DNA of 64,000 bases from the NCBI GenBank assembly GCA_037783545.1, contig JBBELK010000162.1:2542001-2606000 (forward strand), given 5' to 3'. The notes beneath the pieces were generated by a model. It was given only the letters and a program-made list of their open reading frames with translations, did no database searches and had not been told where the DNA came from. Position numbers and translations under genes: made by a program. Origin of the DNA: Henricia sp. BOLD:AAB3569 (Eukaryota; Echinodermata; Asteroidea; Spinulosida; Echinasteridae). How positions within the stretch are numbered: position 1 is the stretch's first letter; the number at the start of each line of letters is the position of its first letter. Positions 23,995 through 36,705 of this stretch are shown here, one piece after another.

Positions 23995-25228
23995 TTGAAG
24001 TTTGTCTGGAAATTCCTTCAGTTCCAAAATAGCGACCACTTCAGACGCAATGTTTCCGGAAAGCGGCGTCTGCTTGTGCGAAAACTGTTCCGGCAGGGAG
24101 TTTTTGCTAGATTCGACGATAACTCGGTCGGTTTAAACGGGAAATTGCTGAAATTTGCAGAATACGTTTGGGATATAGAGTTGTTTAAGCAGGCACAATT
24201 TGAAGTTTGTCTGGAAATTCCTTCAGTTCCAAAATAGCGACCACTTCAGACGCAATGTTTCCCGAAAGCGGCGTCTGCTTGTGCGAAAACTGTGCCGGCA
24301 GGGAGTTTTTGCTAGATTCGACGATAATTCGGTCGGTTTAAACGGGAAAATGCTGAAATTTGCAGAACACGTTTGGGATATAGAGTTGTTTAAGCAGGCA
24401 AAATTTGAAGTTTGTCTGGAAATTCCTTCAGTTCCAAAATAGCGACCACTTCAGGCGCAATGTTTCCCGAAAGCGGCGTCTGCTTGTGCGAAAACTGTTC
24501 CGGCAGGGAGTTTTTGCTAGATTCGACGATAACTCGGTCGGTTTAAACGGGAAAATTGCTGAAATTTGCAGAACACGTTTGGGATAAAGAGTTGTTTAAG
24601 CAGGTACAATTTGAAGTTTGTCTGGAAATTCCTTCAGTTCCAAAATAGCGACCACTTCAGACGCAATGTTTCCCGAAAGCGGCGTCTGCTTGTGCGAAAA
24701 CTGTTCCGGCAGGGAGTTTTTGCTAGATTCGACTATAATTCGGTCGGTTTAAACGGGAAATTTGCTGAAATTTGCAGAACACGTTTGGGACATAGAGTTG
24801 TTTAAGCAGGCAACATTTGAAGTTTGTCTGGAAATTCCTTCAGTTCCAAAATAGCGACCACTTCAGACGCAATGTTTCCCGAAAGCGGCGTCTGCTTGTG
24901 CGAAAACTGTTCCGGCAGGGAGTTTTTGCTAGATTCGACGATAACTTGGTCGGTTTAAACGGGAAAATTGCTGAAATTTGCAGAACACGTTTGGGATAAA
25001 GAGTTGTTTAAGCAGGTACAATTTGAAGTTTGTCTGGAAATTCCTTCAGTTCCAAAATAGCGACCACTTCAGACGCAATGTTTCCCGAAAGCGGCGTCTG
25101 CTTGTGCGAAAACTGTTCCGGCAGGGAGTTTTTGCTAGATTCGACGATAATTCGGTCGGTTTAAACGGGAAATTTGCTGAAATTTGCAGAACACGTTTGG
25201 GACATAGAGTTGTTTAAGCAGGCAAAAT

Positions 25229-25573
25229 TTGAAGTTTGTCTGGAAATTCCTTCAGTTCCAAAATAGCGACCACGTCAGACGCATTGTTTCCCGAAAGCGG
25301 CGTCTGCTTGTGCGAAAACTGTTCAGGCAGGGAGTTTTTGCTAGATTCGACGATAACTCGGTCGGTTTAAACGGGAAATTTGCTGAAATTTGCAGTTCCA
25401 AAATAGCGACCACGTCAGACGCATTGTTTCCCGAAAGCGGCGTCTGCTTGTGCGAAAACTGTGCCGGCAGGGAGTTTTTGCTAGATTCGACGATAATTCG
25501 GTCGGTTTAAACGGAAAATTGCTGAAATTTGCAGAACACGTTTGGCATATAGAGTTGTTTAAGCAGGCAAAAT
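25229..25573 (+). repeat. Fused dimer, C-type, junction 25395/25396
   Basis: Copy C counterpart of 10,823-11,167; private TTTGGCATA near 25,545. Confidence 0.92.
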
Positions 25574-25983
25574 TTGAAGTTTGTCTGGAAATTCCTTCAG
25601 TTCCAAAATAGCGACCACTTCAGACGCAATGTTTCCCGAAAGCGGCGTCTGCTTTTGCGAAAACTGTTCTGGCAGGGAGTTTTTGCTAGAGTCGACGATA
25701 ACTCGGTCGGTTTAAACGGGATATTGCTGAAATTTGCAGAACACGTTTGGGATATAGAGTTGTTTAAGCAGGCAAAATTTGAAGTTTGTCTGGAAATTCC
25801 TTCAGTTCCAAAATAGCGACCACTTCAGACGCAATGTTTCCCGAAAGCGGCGTCTGCTTTTGCGAAAACTGTTCTGGCAGGGAGTTTTTGCTAGAGTCGA
25901 CGATAACTCGGTCGGTTTAAACGGGATATTGCTGAAATTTGCAGAACACGTTTGGGATATAGAGTTGTTTAAGCAGGCAAAAT
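25574..25983 (+). repeat. Identical monomer pair, TAGAGTCGACG class (copy C)
   Basis: The same two-copy state as in copy B, at the same HOR position. Copies B, C and D therefore share the derived duplication and copy A does not. Confidence 0.88.
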
Positions 25984-26806
25984 TTGAAGTTTGTCTGGAA
26001 ATTCCTTCAGTTCCAAAATAACGACCACGTCAGACGCATTGTTTCCCGAAAGCGGCGTCTGCTTGTGCGAAAACTGTTCCGTCAGGGAGTTTTTGCTAGA
26101 TTCGACGATAACTCGGTCGGTTTAAACGGGAAATTTGCTGAAATTTGCAGAACACGTTTGGGATATAGAGTTGTTTAAGCAGGCAAAATTTGAAGTTTGT
26201 CTGGAAATTCCTTCAGTTCCAAAATAGCGACCAGTTCAGACGCAATGTTTCCCGAAAGCGGCGTCTGCTTGTGCGAAAACTGTTCCGGCAGGGAGTTTTT
26301 GCTAGATTCGACGATAACTCGGTCGGTTTAAACGGGAAATTTGCTGAAATTTGCAGAACACGTTTGGGATATAGAGTTGTTTAAGCAGGCAAAATTTGAA
26401 GTTTGTCTGGAAATTCCTTCAGTTCCAAAATAGCGACCACTTCAGACGCAATGTTTCCCGAAAGCGGCGTCTGCTTGTGCGAAAACTGTTCTGGCAGGGA
26501 TTTTTTGCTAGATTCGACGATAACTCGGTCGGTTTAAACGGGAAATTGCTGAAATTTGCAGAACACGTTTGGGATATAGAGTTGTTTAAGCAGGCAAAAT
26601 TTGAAGTTTGTCTGGAAATTCCTTCAGTTCCAAAATAACGACCACGTCAGACGCATTGTTTCCCGAAAGCGGCGTCTGCTTGTGCGAAAACTGTTCCGGC
26701 AGGGAGTTTTTGCTAGATTCGACGATAACTCGGTCGGTTTAAACGGGAAATTTGCTGAAATTTGCAGAACACGTTTGGGATATAGAGTTGTTTAAGCAGG
26801 CAAAAT

Positions 26807-27155
26807 TTGAAGTTTGTCTGGAAATTCCTTCAGTTCCAAAATAGCGACCAGTTCAGACGCATTGTTTCCCGAAAGCGGCGTCTGCTTGTGCGAAAACTGT
26901 TCCGGCAGGGAGTTTTTGCTAGATTCGACGAAACTCGGTCGGTTTAAACGGGAAATTTGCTGAAATTTGCAGTTCCAAAATAGCGACCACGTCAGACGCA
27001 TTGTTTGCCGAAAGCGGCGTCTGCTTGTGCGAAAACTGTTCCGGCAGGGAGTTTTTGCTAGATTCGACGATAACTCGGTCGGTTTAAACGGGAAATTGCT
27101 GAAATTCGCAGAATCCGTTTGGGATAGGCTATAGAGTTGTTTAAGCAGGCACAAT
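26807..27155 (+). repeat. Fused dimer, G-type, junction 26972/26973
   Basis: Copy D counterpart of 12,196-12,544, GACGAAACTC form with +5 tail. Confidence 0.92.
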
Positions 27156-29429
27156 TTGAAGTTTGTCTGGAAATTCCTTCAGTTCCAAAAGAGCGACCAC
27201 TTCAGACGCAATGTTTCCCGAAAGCGGCGTCTGCTTGTGCGAAAACTGTTCTGGCAGGGATTTTTTGCTAGATTCGACGATAATTCGGTCGGTTTAAACG
27301 GGAAATTGCTGAAATTTGCAGAACACGTTTGGGATATAGAGTTGTTTAAGCAGGCAAAATTTGAAGTTTGTCTGGAAATTCCTTCAGTTCCAAAATAACG
27401 ACCACGTCAGACGCATTGTTTCCCGAAAGCGGCGTCTGCTTGTGCGAAAACTGTTCCGGCAGGGAGTTTTTGCTAGATTCGACGATAACTCGGTCGGTTT
27501 AAACGGGAAATTTGCTGAAATTTGCAGAACACGTTTGGGATATAGAGTTGTTTAAGCAGGCAAAATTTGAAGTTTGTCTGGAAATTCCTTCAGTTCCAAA
27601 ATAGCGACCAGTTCAGACGCATTGTTTCCCGAAAGCGGCGTCTGCTTGTGCGAAAACTGTTCCGGCAGGGAGTTTTTGCTAGATTCGACGATAACTCGGT
27701 CGGTTTAAACGGGAAATTGCTGAAATTTGCAGAATACGTTTGGGATAGGCTATAGAGTTGTTTAAGCAGGCACAATTTGAAGTTTGTCTGGAAATTCCTT
27801 CAGTTCCAAAATAGCGACCACTTCAGACGCAATGTTTTCCGAAAGCGGCGTCTGCTTGTGCGAAAACTGTTCTGGCAGGGATTTTTTGCTAGATTCGACG
27901 ATAACTCGGTCGGTTTAAACGGGAAATTGCTGAAATTTGCAGAACACGTTTGGGATATAGAGTTGTTTAAGCAGGCAAAATTTGAAGTTTGTCTGGAAAT
28001 TCCTTCAGTTCCAAAATAACGACCACGTCAGACGCATTGTTTGCCGAAAGCGGCGTCTGCTTGTGCGAAAACTGTTCCGGCAGGGAGTTTTTGCTAGATT
28101 CGACGATAACTCGGTCGGTTTAAACGGGAAATTGCTGAAATTTGCAGAACACGTTTGGGATATAGAGTTGTTTAAGCAGGCAAAATTTGAAGTTTGTCTG
28201 GAAATTCCTTCAGTTCCAAAATAACGACCACGTCAGACGCATTGTTTCCCGAAAGCGGCGTCTGCTTGTGCGAAAACTGTTCCGGCAGGGAGTTTTTGCT
28301 AGTTTCGACGATAATTCGGTCGGTTTAAACGGAAAATTGCTGAAATTTGCAGAACACGTTTGGGATATAGAGTTGTTTAAGCAGGCAACATTTGAAGTTT
28401 GTCTGGAAATTCCTTCAGTTCCAAAATAGCGACCACTTCAGACGCAATGTTTCCCGAAAGCGGCGTCTGCTTGTGCGATAACTGTTCCGGCAGGGAGTTT
28501 TTGCTAGATTCGACGATAACTCGGTCGGTTTAAACGAGAAATTGCTGAAATTTGCAGAATACGTTTGGGATAGGCTATAGAGTTGTTTAAGCAGGCACAA
28601 TTTGAAGTTTGTCTGGAAATTCCTTCAGTTCCAAAATAGCGACCACTTCAGACGCAATGTTTTCCGAAAGCGGCGTCTGCTTGTGCGAAAACTGTTCTGG
28701 CAGGGATTTTTTGCTAGATTCGACGATAACTCGGTCGGTTTAAACGGGAAATTGCTGAAATTTGCAGAACACGTTTGGGATATAGAGTTGTTTAAGCAGG
28801 CAAAATTTGAAGTTTGTCTGGAAATTCCTTCAGTTCCAAAATAACGACCACGTCAGACGCATTGTTTCCCGAAAGCGGCGTCTGCTTGTGCGAAAACTGT
28901 TCCGGCAGGGAGTTTTTGCTAGATTCGACGATAACTCGGTCGGTTTAAACGGGAAATTGCTGAAATTTGCAGAACACGTTTGGGATATAGAGTTGTTTAA
29001 GCAGGCAAAATTTGAAGTTTGTCTGGAAATTCCTTCAGTTCCAAAATAACGACCACGTCAGACGCATTGTTTCCCGAAAGCGGCGTCTGCTTGTGCGAAA
29101 ACTGTTCCGGCAGGGAGTTTTTGCTAGATTCGACGATAACTCGGTCGGTTTAAACGGGAAATTTGCTGAAATTTGCAGAACACGTTTGGGATATAGAGTT
29201 GTTTAAGCAGGCAAAATCTGAAGTTTGTCTGGAAATTCCTTCAGTTCCAAAATAGCGACCAGTTCAGACGCATTGTTTCCCGAAAGCGGCGTCTGCTTGT
29301 GCGAAAACTGTTCCGGCAGGGAGTTTTTGCTAGATTTGACGATAACTCGGTCGGTTTAAACGGGAAATTGCTGAAATTTGCAGAATACGTTTGGGATAGG
29401 CTATATAGAGTTGTTTAAGCAGGCACAAT

Positions 29430-30659
29430 TTGAAGTTTGTCTGGAAATTCCTTCAGTTCCAAAATAGCGACCACTTCAGACGCAATGTTTTCCGAAAGCG
29501 GCGTCTGCTTGTGCGAAAACTGTTCTGGCAGGGATTTTTTGCTAGATTCGACGATAACTCGGTCGGTTTAAACGGGAAATTGCTGAAATTTGCAGAACAC
29601 GTTTGGGATATAGAGTTGTTTAAGCAGGCAAAATTTGAAGTTTGTCTGGAAATTCCTTCAGTTCCAAAATAACGACCACGTCAGACGCATTGTTTGCCGA
29701 AAGCGGCGTCTGCTTGTGCGAAAACTGTTCCGGCAGGGAGTTTTTGCTAGATTCGACGATAACTCGGTCGGTTTAAACGGGAAATTGCTGAAATTTGCAG
29801 AATACGTTTGGGATATAGAGTTGTTTAAGCAGGCACAATTTGAAGTTTGTCTGGAAATTCCTTCAGTTCCAAAGAGCGACCACTTCAGACGCAATGTTTC
29901 CCGAAAGCGGCGTCTGCTTGTGCGAAAACTGTGCCGGCAGGGAGTTTTTTGCTAGATTCGACGATAATTCGGTCGGTTTAAACGGGAAATTGCTGAAATT
30001 TGCAGAACACGTTTGGGATATAGAGTTGTTTAAGCAGGCAAAATTTGAAGTTTGTCTGGAAATTCCTTCAGTTCCAAAATAGCGACCACTTCAGACGCAA
30101 TGTTTTCCGAAAGCGGCGTCTGCTTGTGCGAAAACTGTTCTGGCAGGGATTTTTTGCTAGATTCGACGATAACTCGGTCGGTTTAAACGGGAAATTGCTG
30201 AAATTTGCAGAACACGTTTGGGATATAGAGTTGTTTAAGCAGGCAAAATTTGAAGTTTGTCTGGAAATTCCTTCAGTTCCAAAATAACGACCACGTCAGA
30301 CGCATTGTTTGCCGAAAGCGGCGTCTGCTTGTGCGAAAACTGTTCCGGCAGGGAGTTTTTGCTAGATTCGACGATAACTCGGTCGGTTTAAACGGGAAAT
30401 TGCTGAAATTTGCAGAATACGTTTGGGATATAGAGTTGTTTAAGCAGGCACAATTTGAAGTTTGTCTGGAAATTCCTTCAGTTCCAAAAGAGCGACCACT
30501 TCAGACGCAATGTTTCCCGAAAGCGGAGTCTGCTTGTGCGAAAACTGTGCCGGCAGGGAGTTTTTGCTAGATTCGACGATAATTCGGTCGGTTTAAACGG
30601 GAAATTGCTGAAATTTGCAGAACACGTTTGGGATATAGAGTTGTTTAAGCAGGCAAAAT
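29430..30659 (+). repeat. 615-bp trimer tandem duplication (copy D)
   Basis: Monomers 29,430, 29,635 and 29,840 are repeated at 30,045, 30,250 and 30,455. The unit at 29,840 has lost one A in CCAAAGAGCG (near 29,873) and gained one T in GAGTTTTTTGC (near 29,945), so its length is unchanged. 615 bp is the smallest whole-monomer multiple that keeps the reading frame, here probably by chance. Confidence 0.85.
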
Positions 30660-33236
30660 TTGAAGTTTGTCTGGAAATTCCTTCAGTTCCAAAATAACGA
30701 CCACGTCAGACGCATTGTTTCCCGAAAGCGGCGTCTGCTTGTGCGAAAACTGTTCCGGCAGGGAGTTTTTGCTAGTTTCGACGATAATTCGGTCGGTTTA
30801 AACGGAAAATTGCTGAAATTTGCAGAACACGTTTGGGATATAGAGTTGTTTAAGCAGGCAACATTTGAAGTTTGTCTGGAAATTCCTTCAGTTCCAAAAT
30901 AGCGACCACTTCAGACGCAATGTTTCCCGAAAGCGGCGTCTGCTTGTGCGATAACTGTTCCGGCAGGGAGTTTTTGCTAGATTCGACGATAACTCGGTCG
31001 GTTTAAACGGGAAATTGCTGAAATTTGCAGAACACGTTTGGGATATAGAGTTGTTTAAGCAGGCAAAATTTGAAGTTTGTCTGGAAATTCCTTCAGTTCC
31101 AAAATAACGACCACGTCAGACGCATTGTTTCCCGAAAGCGGGGTCTGCTTGTGCGAAAACTGTTCCGGCAGGGAGTTTTTGCTAGATTCGACGATAACTC
31201 GGTCGGTTTAAACGGGAAATTGCTGAAATTTGCAGAACACGTTTGGGATATAGAGTTGTTTAAGCAGGCAAAATTTGAAGTTTGTCTGGAAATTCCTTCA
31301 GTTCCAAAATAACGACCACGTCAGACGCATTGTTTCCCGAAAGCGGCGTCTGCTTGTGCGAAAACTGTTCCGGCAGGGAGTTTTTGCTAGTTTCGACGAT
31401 AATTCGGTCGGTTTAAACGGAAAATTGCTGAAATTTGCAGAACACGTTTGGGATATAGAGTTGTTTAAGCAGGCAACATTTGAAGTTTGTCTGGAAATTC
31501 CTTCAGTTCCAAAATAGCGACCACTTCAGACGCAATGTTTCCCGAAAGCGGCGTCTGCTTGTGCGATAACTGTTCCGGCAGGGAGTTTTTGCTAGATTCG
31601 ACGATAACTCGGTCGGTTTAAACGGGAAATTGCTGAAATTTGCAGAATACGTTTGGGATAGGCTATAGAGTTGTTTAAGCAGGCACAATTTGAAGTTTGT
31701 CTGGAAATTCCTTCAGTTCCAAAATAGCGACCACTTCAGACGCAATGTTTTCCGAAAGCGGCGTCTGCTTGTGCGAAAACTGTTCTGGCAGGGATTTTTT
31801 GCTAGATTCGACGATAACTCGGTCGGTTTAAACGGGAAATTGCTGAAATTTGCAGAACACGTTTGGGATATAGAGTTGTTTAAGCAGGCAAAATTTGAAG
31901 TTTGTCTGGAAATTCCTTCAGTTCCAAAATAACGACCACGTCAGACGCATTGTTTCCCGAAAGCGGCGTCTGCTTGTGCGAAAACTGTTCCGGCAGGGAG
32001 TTTTTGCTAGATTCGACGATAACTCGGTCGGTTTAAACGGGAAATTGCTGAAATTTGCAGAACACGTTTGGGATATAGAGTTGTTTAAGCAGGCAAAATT
32101 TGAAGTTTGTCTGGAAATTCCTTCAGTTCCAAAATAACGACCACGTCAGACGCATTGTTTCCCGAAAGCGGCGTCTGCTTGTGCGAAAACTGTTCCGGCA
32201 GGGAGTTTTTGCTAGATTCGACGATAACTCGGTCGGTTTAAACGGGAAATTTGCTGAAATTTGCAGAACACGTTTGGGATATAGAGTTGTTTAAGCAGGC
32301 AAAATTTGAAGTTTGTCTGGAAATTCCTTCAGTTCCAAAATAGCGACCAGTTCAGACGCATTGTTTCCCGAAAGCGGCGTCTGCTTGTGCGAAAACTGTT
32401 CCGGCAGGGAGTTTTTGCTAGATTCGACGATAACTCGGTCGGTTTAAACGGGAAATTGCTGAAATTTGCAGAATACGTTTGGATAGGCTATATAGAGTTG
32501 TTTAAGCAGGCACAATTTGAAGTTTGTCTGGAAATTCCTTCAGTTCCAAAATAACGACCACTTCAGACGCAATGTTTCCCGAAAGCGGCGTCTGCTTGTG
32601 CGAAAACTGTTCCGGCAGGGAGTTTTTGCTAGATTCGACGATAACTCGGTCGGTTTAAACGGGAAATTGCTGAAATTTGCAGAACACGTTTGGGATATAG
32701 AGTTGTTTAAGCAGGCAAAATTTGAAGTTTGTCTGGAAATTCCTTCAGTTCCAAAATAACGACCACGTCAGACGCATTGTTTGCCGAAAGCGGCGTCTGC
32801 TTGTGCGAAAACTGTTCCGGCAGGGAGTTTTTGCTAGATTCGACGATAACTCGGTCGGTTTAAACGGGAAATTGCTGAAATTTGCAGAATACGTTTGGGA
32901 TATAGAGTTGTTTAAGCAGGCACAATTTGAAGTTTGTCTGGAAATTCCTTCAGTTCCAAAAGAGCGACCACTTCAGACGCAATGTTTCCCGAAAGCGGCG
33001 TCTGCTTGTGCGAAAACTGTGCCGGCAGGGAGTTTTTGCTAGATTCGACGATAATTCGGTCGGTTTAAACGGGAAATTGCTGAAATTTGCAGAACACGTT
33101 TGGGATATAGAGTTGTTTAAGCAGGCAAAATTTGAAGTTTGTCTGGAAATTCCTTCAGTTCCAAAATAACGACCACGTCAGACGCATTGTTTCCCGAAAG
33201 CGGCGTCTGCTTGTGCGAAAACTGTTCCGGCAGGGA

Positions 33237-34543
33237 GTTTTTGCTAGTTTCGACGATAATTCGGTCGGTTTAAACGGAAAATTGCTGAAATTTGCAGAAC
33301 ACGTTTGGGATATAGAGTTGTTTAAGCAGGCAACATTTGAAGTTTGTCTGGAAATTCCTTCAGTTCCAAAATAGCGACCACTTCAGACGCAATGTTTCCC
33401 GAAAGCGGCGTCTGCTTGTGCGATAACTGTTCCGGCAGGGAGTTTTTGCTAGATTCGACGATAACTCGGTCGGTTTAAACGGGAAATTGCTGAAATTTGC
33501 AGAACACGTTTGGGATATAGAGTTGTTTAAGCAGGCAAAATTTGAAGTTTGTCTGGAAATTCCTTCAGTTCCAAAATAACGACCACGTCAGACGCATTGT
33601 TTCCCGAAAGCGGGGTCTGCTTGTGCGAAAACTGTTCCGGCAGGGAGTTTTTGCTAGATTCGACGATAACTCGGTCGGTTTAAACGGGAAATTTGCTGAA
33701 ATTTGCAGAACACGTTTGGGATATAGAGTTGTTTAAGCAGGCAAAATTTGAAGTTTGTCTGGAAATTCCTTCAGTTCCAAAATAGCGACCAGTTCAGACG
33801 CAATGTTTCCCGAAAGCGGCGTCTGCTTGTGCGAAAACTGTTCCGGCAGGGAGTTTTTGCTAGATTCGACGATAACTCGGTCGGTTTAAACGGGAAATTT
33901 GCTGAAATTTGCAGTTCCAAAATAGCGACCACGTCAGACGCATTGTTTGCCGAAAGCGGCGTCTGCTTGTGCGAAAACTGTTCCGGCAGGGAGTTTTTGC
34001 TAGATTCGACGATAACTCGGTCGGTTTAAACGGGAAATTGCTGAAATTTGCAGAATACGTTTGGGATATAGAGTTGTTTAAGCAGGCACAATTTGAAGTT
34101 TGTCTGGAAATTCCTTCAGTTCCAAAATAGCGACCACTTCAGACGCAATGTTTCCGGAAAGCGGCGTCTGCTTGTGCGAAAACTGTTCCGGCAGGGAGTT
34201 TTTGCTAGATTCGACGATAACTCGGTCGGTTTAAACGGGAAATTTGCTGAAATTTGCAGAACACGTTTGGGATATAGAGTTGTTTAAGCAGGCAAAATTT
34301 GAAGTTTGTCTGGAAATTCCTTCAGTTCCAAAATAGCGACCAGTTCAGACGCAATGTTTCCCGAAAGCGGCGTCTGCTTGTGCGAAAACTGTTCCGGCAG
34401 GGAGTTTTTGCTAGATTCGACGATAACTCGGTCGGTTTAAACGGGAAATTTGCTGAAATTTGCAGTTCCAAAATAGCGACCACGTCAGACGCATTGTTTG
34501 CCGAAAGCGGCGTCTGCTTGTGCGAAAACTGTTCCGGCAGGGA
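33237..34543 (+). repeat. 1,307-bp HOR, copy 1 (copy D)
   Basis: Starts near the GCTAGTTTCGACG variant and includes the GGGGTCTG monomer (33,542), a G-type fused dimer (33,748) and the TTTCCGG monomer (34,093). The same series recurs 1,307 bp downstream. Confidence 0.82.
33748..34092 (+). repeat. Fused dimer, G-type, junction 33914/33915
   Basis: Copy D counterpart of 18,114-18,458, in the first 1,307-bp unit. Confidence 0.92.
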
Positions 34544-34643
34544 GTTTTTGCTAGTTTCGACGATAATTCGGTCGGTTTAAACGGAAAATTGCTGAAATTT
34601 GCAGAACACGTTTGGGATATAGAGTTGTTTAAGCAGGCAACAT
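34299..34643 (+). repeat. Fused dimer, G-type recombinant, junction 34465/34466
   Basis: The second half changes from the GTTTGCCG class to the GCTAGTTTCGACG / GGAAAATTG / ACATTTG class, so it marks the crossover of the 1,307-bp duplication. Confidence 0.9.
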
Positions 34644-35850
34644 TTGAAGTTTGTCTGGAAATTCCTTCAGTTCCAAAATAGCGACCACTTCAGACGCAAT
34701 GTTTCCCGAAAGCGGCGTCTGCTTGTGCGATAACTGTTCCGGCAGGGAGTTTTTGCTAGATTCGACGATAACTCGGTCGGTTTAAACGGGAAATTGCTGA
34801 AATTTGCAGAACACGTTTGGGATATAGAGTTGTTTAAGCAGGCAAAATTTGAAGTTTGTCTGGAAATTCCTTCAGTTCCAAAATAACGACCACGTCAGAC
34901 GCATTGTTTCCCGAAAGCGGGGTCTGCTTGTGCGAAAACTGTTCCGGCAGGGAGTTTTTGCTAGATTCGACGATAACTCGGTCGGTTTAAACGGGAAATT
35001 TGCTGAAATTTGCAGAACACGTTTGGGATATAGAGTTGTTTAAGCAGGCAAAATTTGAAGTTTGTCTGGAAATTCCTTCAGTTCCAAAATAGCGACCAGT
35101 TCAGACGCAATGTTTCCCGAAAGCGGCGTCTGCTTGTGCGAAAACTGTTCCGGCAGGGAGTTTTTGCTAGATTCGACGATAACTCGGTCGGTTTAAACGG
35201 GAAATTTGCTGAAATTTGCAGTTCCAAAATAGCGACCACGTCAGACGCATTGTTTGCCGAAAGCGGCGTCTGCTTGTGCGAAAACTGTTCCGGCAGGGAG
35301 TTTTTGCTAGATTCGACGATAACTCGGTCGGTTTAAACGGGAAATTGCTGAAATTTGCAGAATACGTTTGGGATATAGAGTTGTTTAAGCAGGCACAATT
35401 TGAAGTTTGTCTGGAAATTCCTTCAGTTCCAAAATAGCGACCACTTCAGACGCAATGTTTCCGGAAAGCGGCGTCTGCTTGTGCGAAAACTGTTCCGGCA
35501 GGGAGTTTTTGCTAGATTCGACGATAACTCGGTCGGTTTAAACGGGAAATTTGCTGAAATTTGCAGAACACGTTTGGGATATAGAGTTGTTTAAGCAGGC
35601 AAAATTTGAAGTTTGTCTGGAAATTCCTTCAGTTCCAAAATAGCGACCAGTTCAGACGCAATGTTTCCCGAAAGCGGCGTCTGCTTGTGCGAAAACTGTT
35701 CCGGCAGGGAGTTTTTGCTAGATTCGACGATAACTCGGTCGGTTTAAACGGGAATTTGCTGAAATTTGCAGTTCCAAAATAGCGACCACGTCAGACGCAT
35801 TGTTTGCCGAAAGCGGCGTCTGCTTGTGCGAAAACTGTTCCGGCAGGGAG
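34544..35850 (+). repeat. 1,307-bp HOR, copy 2 (copy D)
   Basis: Monomers at 34,644, 34,849, 35,055, 35,400 and 35,606 repeat 33,337, 33,542, 33,748, 34,093 and 34,299. The fused dimer at 35,606 has lost one A in GGGAATTTGC, so its offset falls to 1,306. The edges are approximate to a few tens of bases. Confidence 0.8.
35055..35399 (+). repeat. Fused dimer, G-type, junction 35221/35222
   Basis: Duplicate of 33,748-34,092 in the second 1,307-bp unit. Confidence 0.92.
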
Positions 35851-35949
35851 TTTTTGCTAGATTCGACGATAACTCGGTCGGTTTAAACGGGAAATTGCTG
35901 AAATTTGCAGAATACGTTTGGGATATAGAGTTGTTTAAGCAGGCACAAT
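35606..35949 (+). repeat. Fused dimer, G-type, junction 35771/35772
   Basis: 344 bp because one A is missing in GGGAATTTGC. Confidence 0.92.
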
Positions 35950-36154
35950 TTGAAGTTTGTCTGGAAATTCCTTCAGTTCCAAAATAGCGACCACTTCAGA
36001 CGCAATGTTTCCGGAAAGCGGCGTCTGCTTGTGCGAAAACTGTTCCGGCAGGGAGTTTTTGCTAGATTCGACGATAACTCGGTCGGTTTAAACGGGAAAT
36101 TGCTGAAATTTGCAGAATACGTTTGGGATGTAGAGTTGTTTAAGCAGGCACAAT

Positions 36155-36360
36155 TTGAAGTTTGTCTGGAAATTCCTTCAGTTCCAAAATAGCGACCACT
36201 TCAGACGCAATGTTTCCCGAAAGCGGCGTCTGCTTTTGCGAAAACTGTTCCGGCAGGGAGTTTTTGCTAGATTCGACGATAATTCGGTCGGTTTAAACGG
36301 GAAATTTGCTGAAATTTGCAGAACACGTTTGGGACATAGAGTTGTTTAAGCAGGCAAAAT
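36155..36360 (+). repeat. Chimeric monomer bridging a four-monomer loss in copy D
   Basis: The monomer is preceded by the B-type GGGATGTAG tail and continues like the 18,664 class. It carries CTGCTTTTGCG from the 11,168/20,038 class and ends with the GGGACATAG tail of the 19,487 class. The block in copy B between these points is about 823 bp longer. This reads as a recombinant at a deletion point. Confidence 0.7.
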
Positions 36361-36705
36361 TTGAAGTTTGTCTGGAAATTCCTTCAGTTCCAAAATAGCG
36401 ACCACGTCAGACGCATTGTTTCCCGAAAGCGGCGTCTGCTTGTGCGAAAACTGTTCAGGCAGGGAGTTTTTGCTAGATTCGACGATAACTCGGTCGGTTT
36501 AAACGGGAAATTTGCTGAAATTTGCAGTTCCAAAATAGCGACCACGTCAGACGCATTGTTTCCCGAAAGCGGCGTCTGCTTGTGCGAAAACTGTGCCGGC
36601 AGGGAGTTTTTGCTAGATTCGACGATAATTCGGTCGGTTTAAACGGAAAATTGCTGAAATTTGCAGAACACGTTTGGGATATAGAGTTGTTTAAGCAGGC
36701 AAAAT
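36361..36705 (+). repeat. Fused dimer, C-type, junction 36527/36528
   Basis: Copy D counterpart of 19,693-20,037, with TTCAGGCAG. Confidence 0.92.

Larger units (their letters stand above)
20890..26395 (+). repeat. Super-repeat copy C, left-truncated (5,506 bp)
   Basis: The block starts inside a monomer at the 35-bp deletion junction and corresponds to A 6,901-11,784 (4,884 bp). Two extra tandem duplications, of 417 bp at 22,002-22,418 and 205 bp at 25,574-25,978, account exactly for the difference. The monomer at 21,379 shares GTTTTCCG with A 7,390, where B 16,259 has GTTTCCCG. The right part shares the duplicated TAGAGTCGACG monomer with B. Private changes: CCCGATAGC near 23,098 and TTTGGCATA near 25,545. 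Confidence 0.87.
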
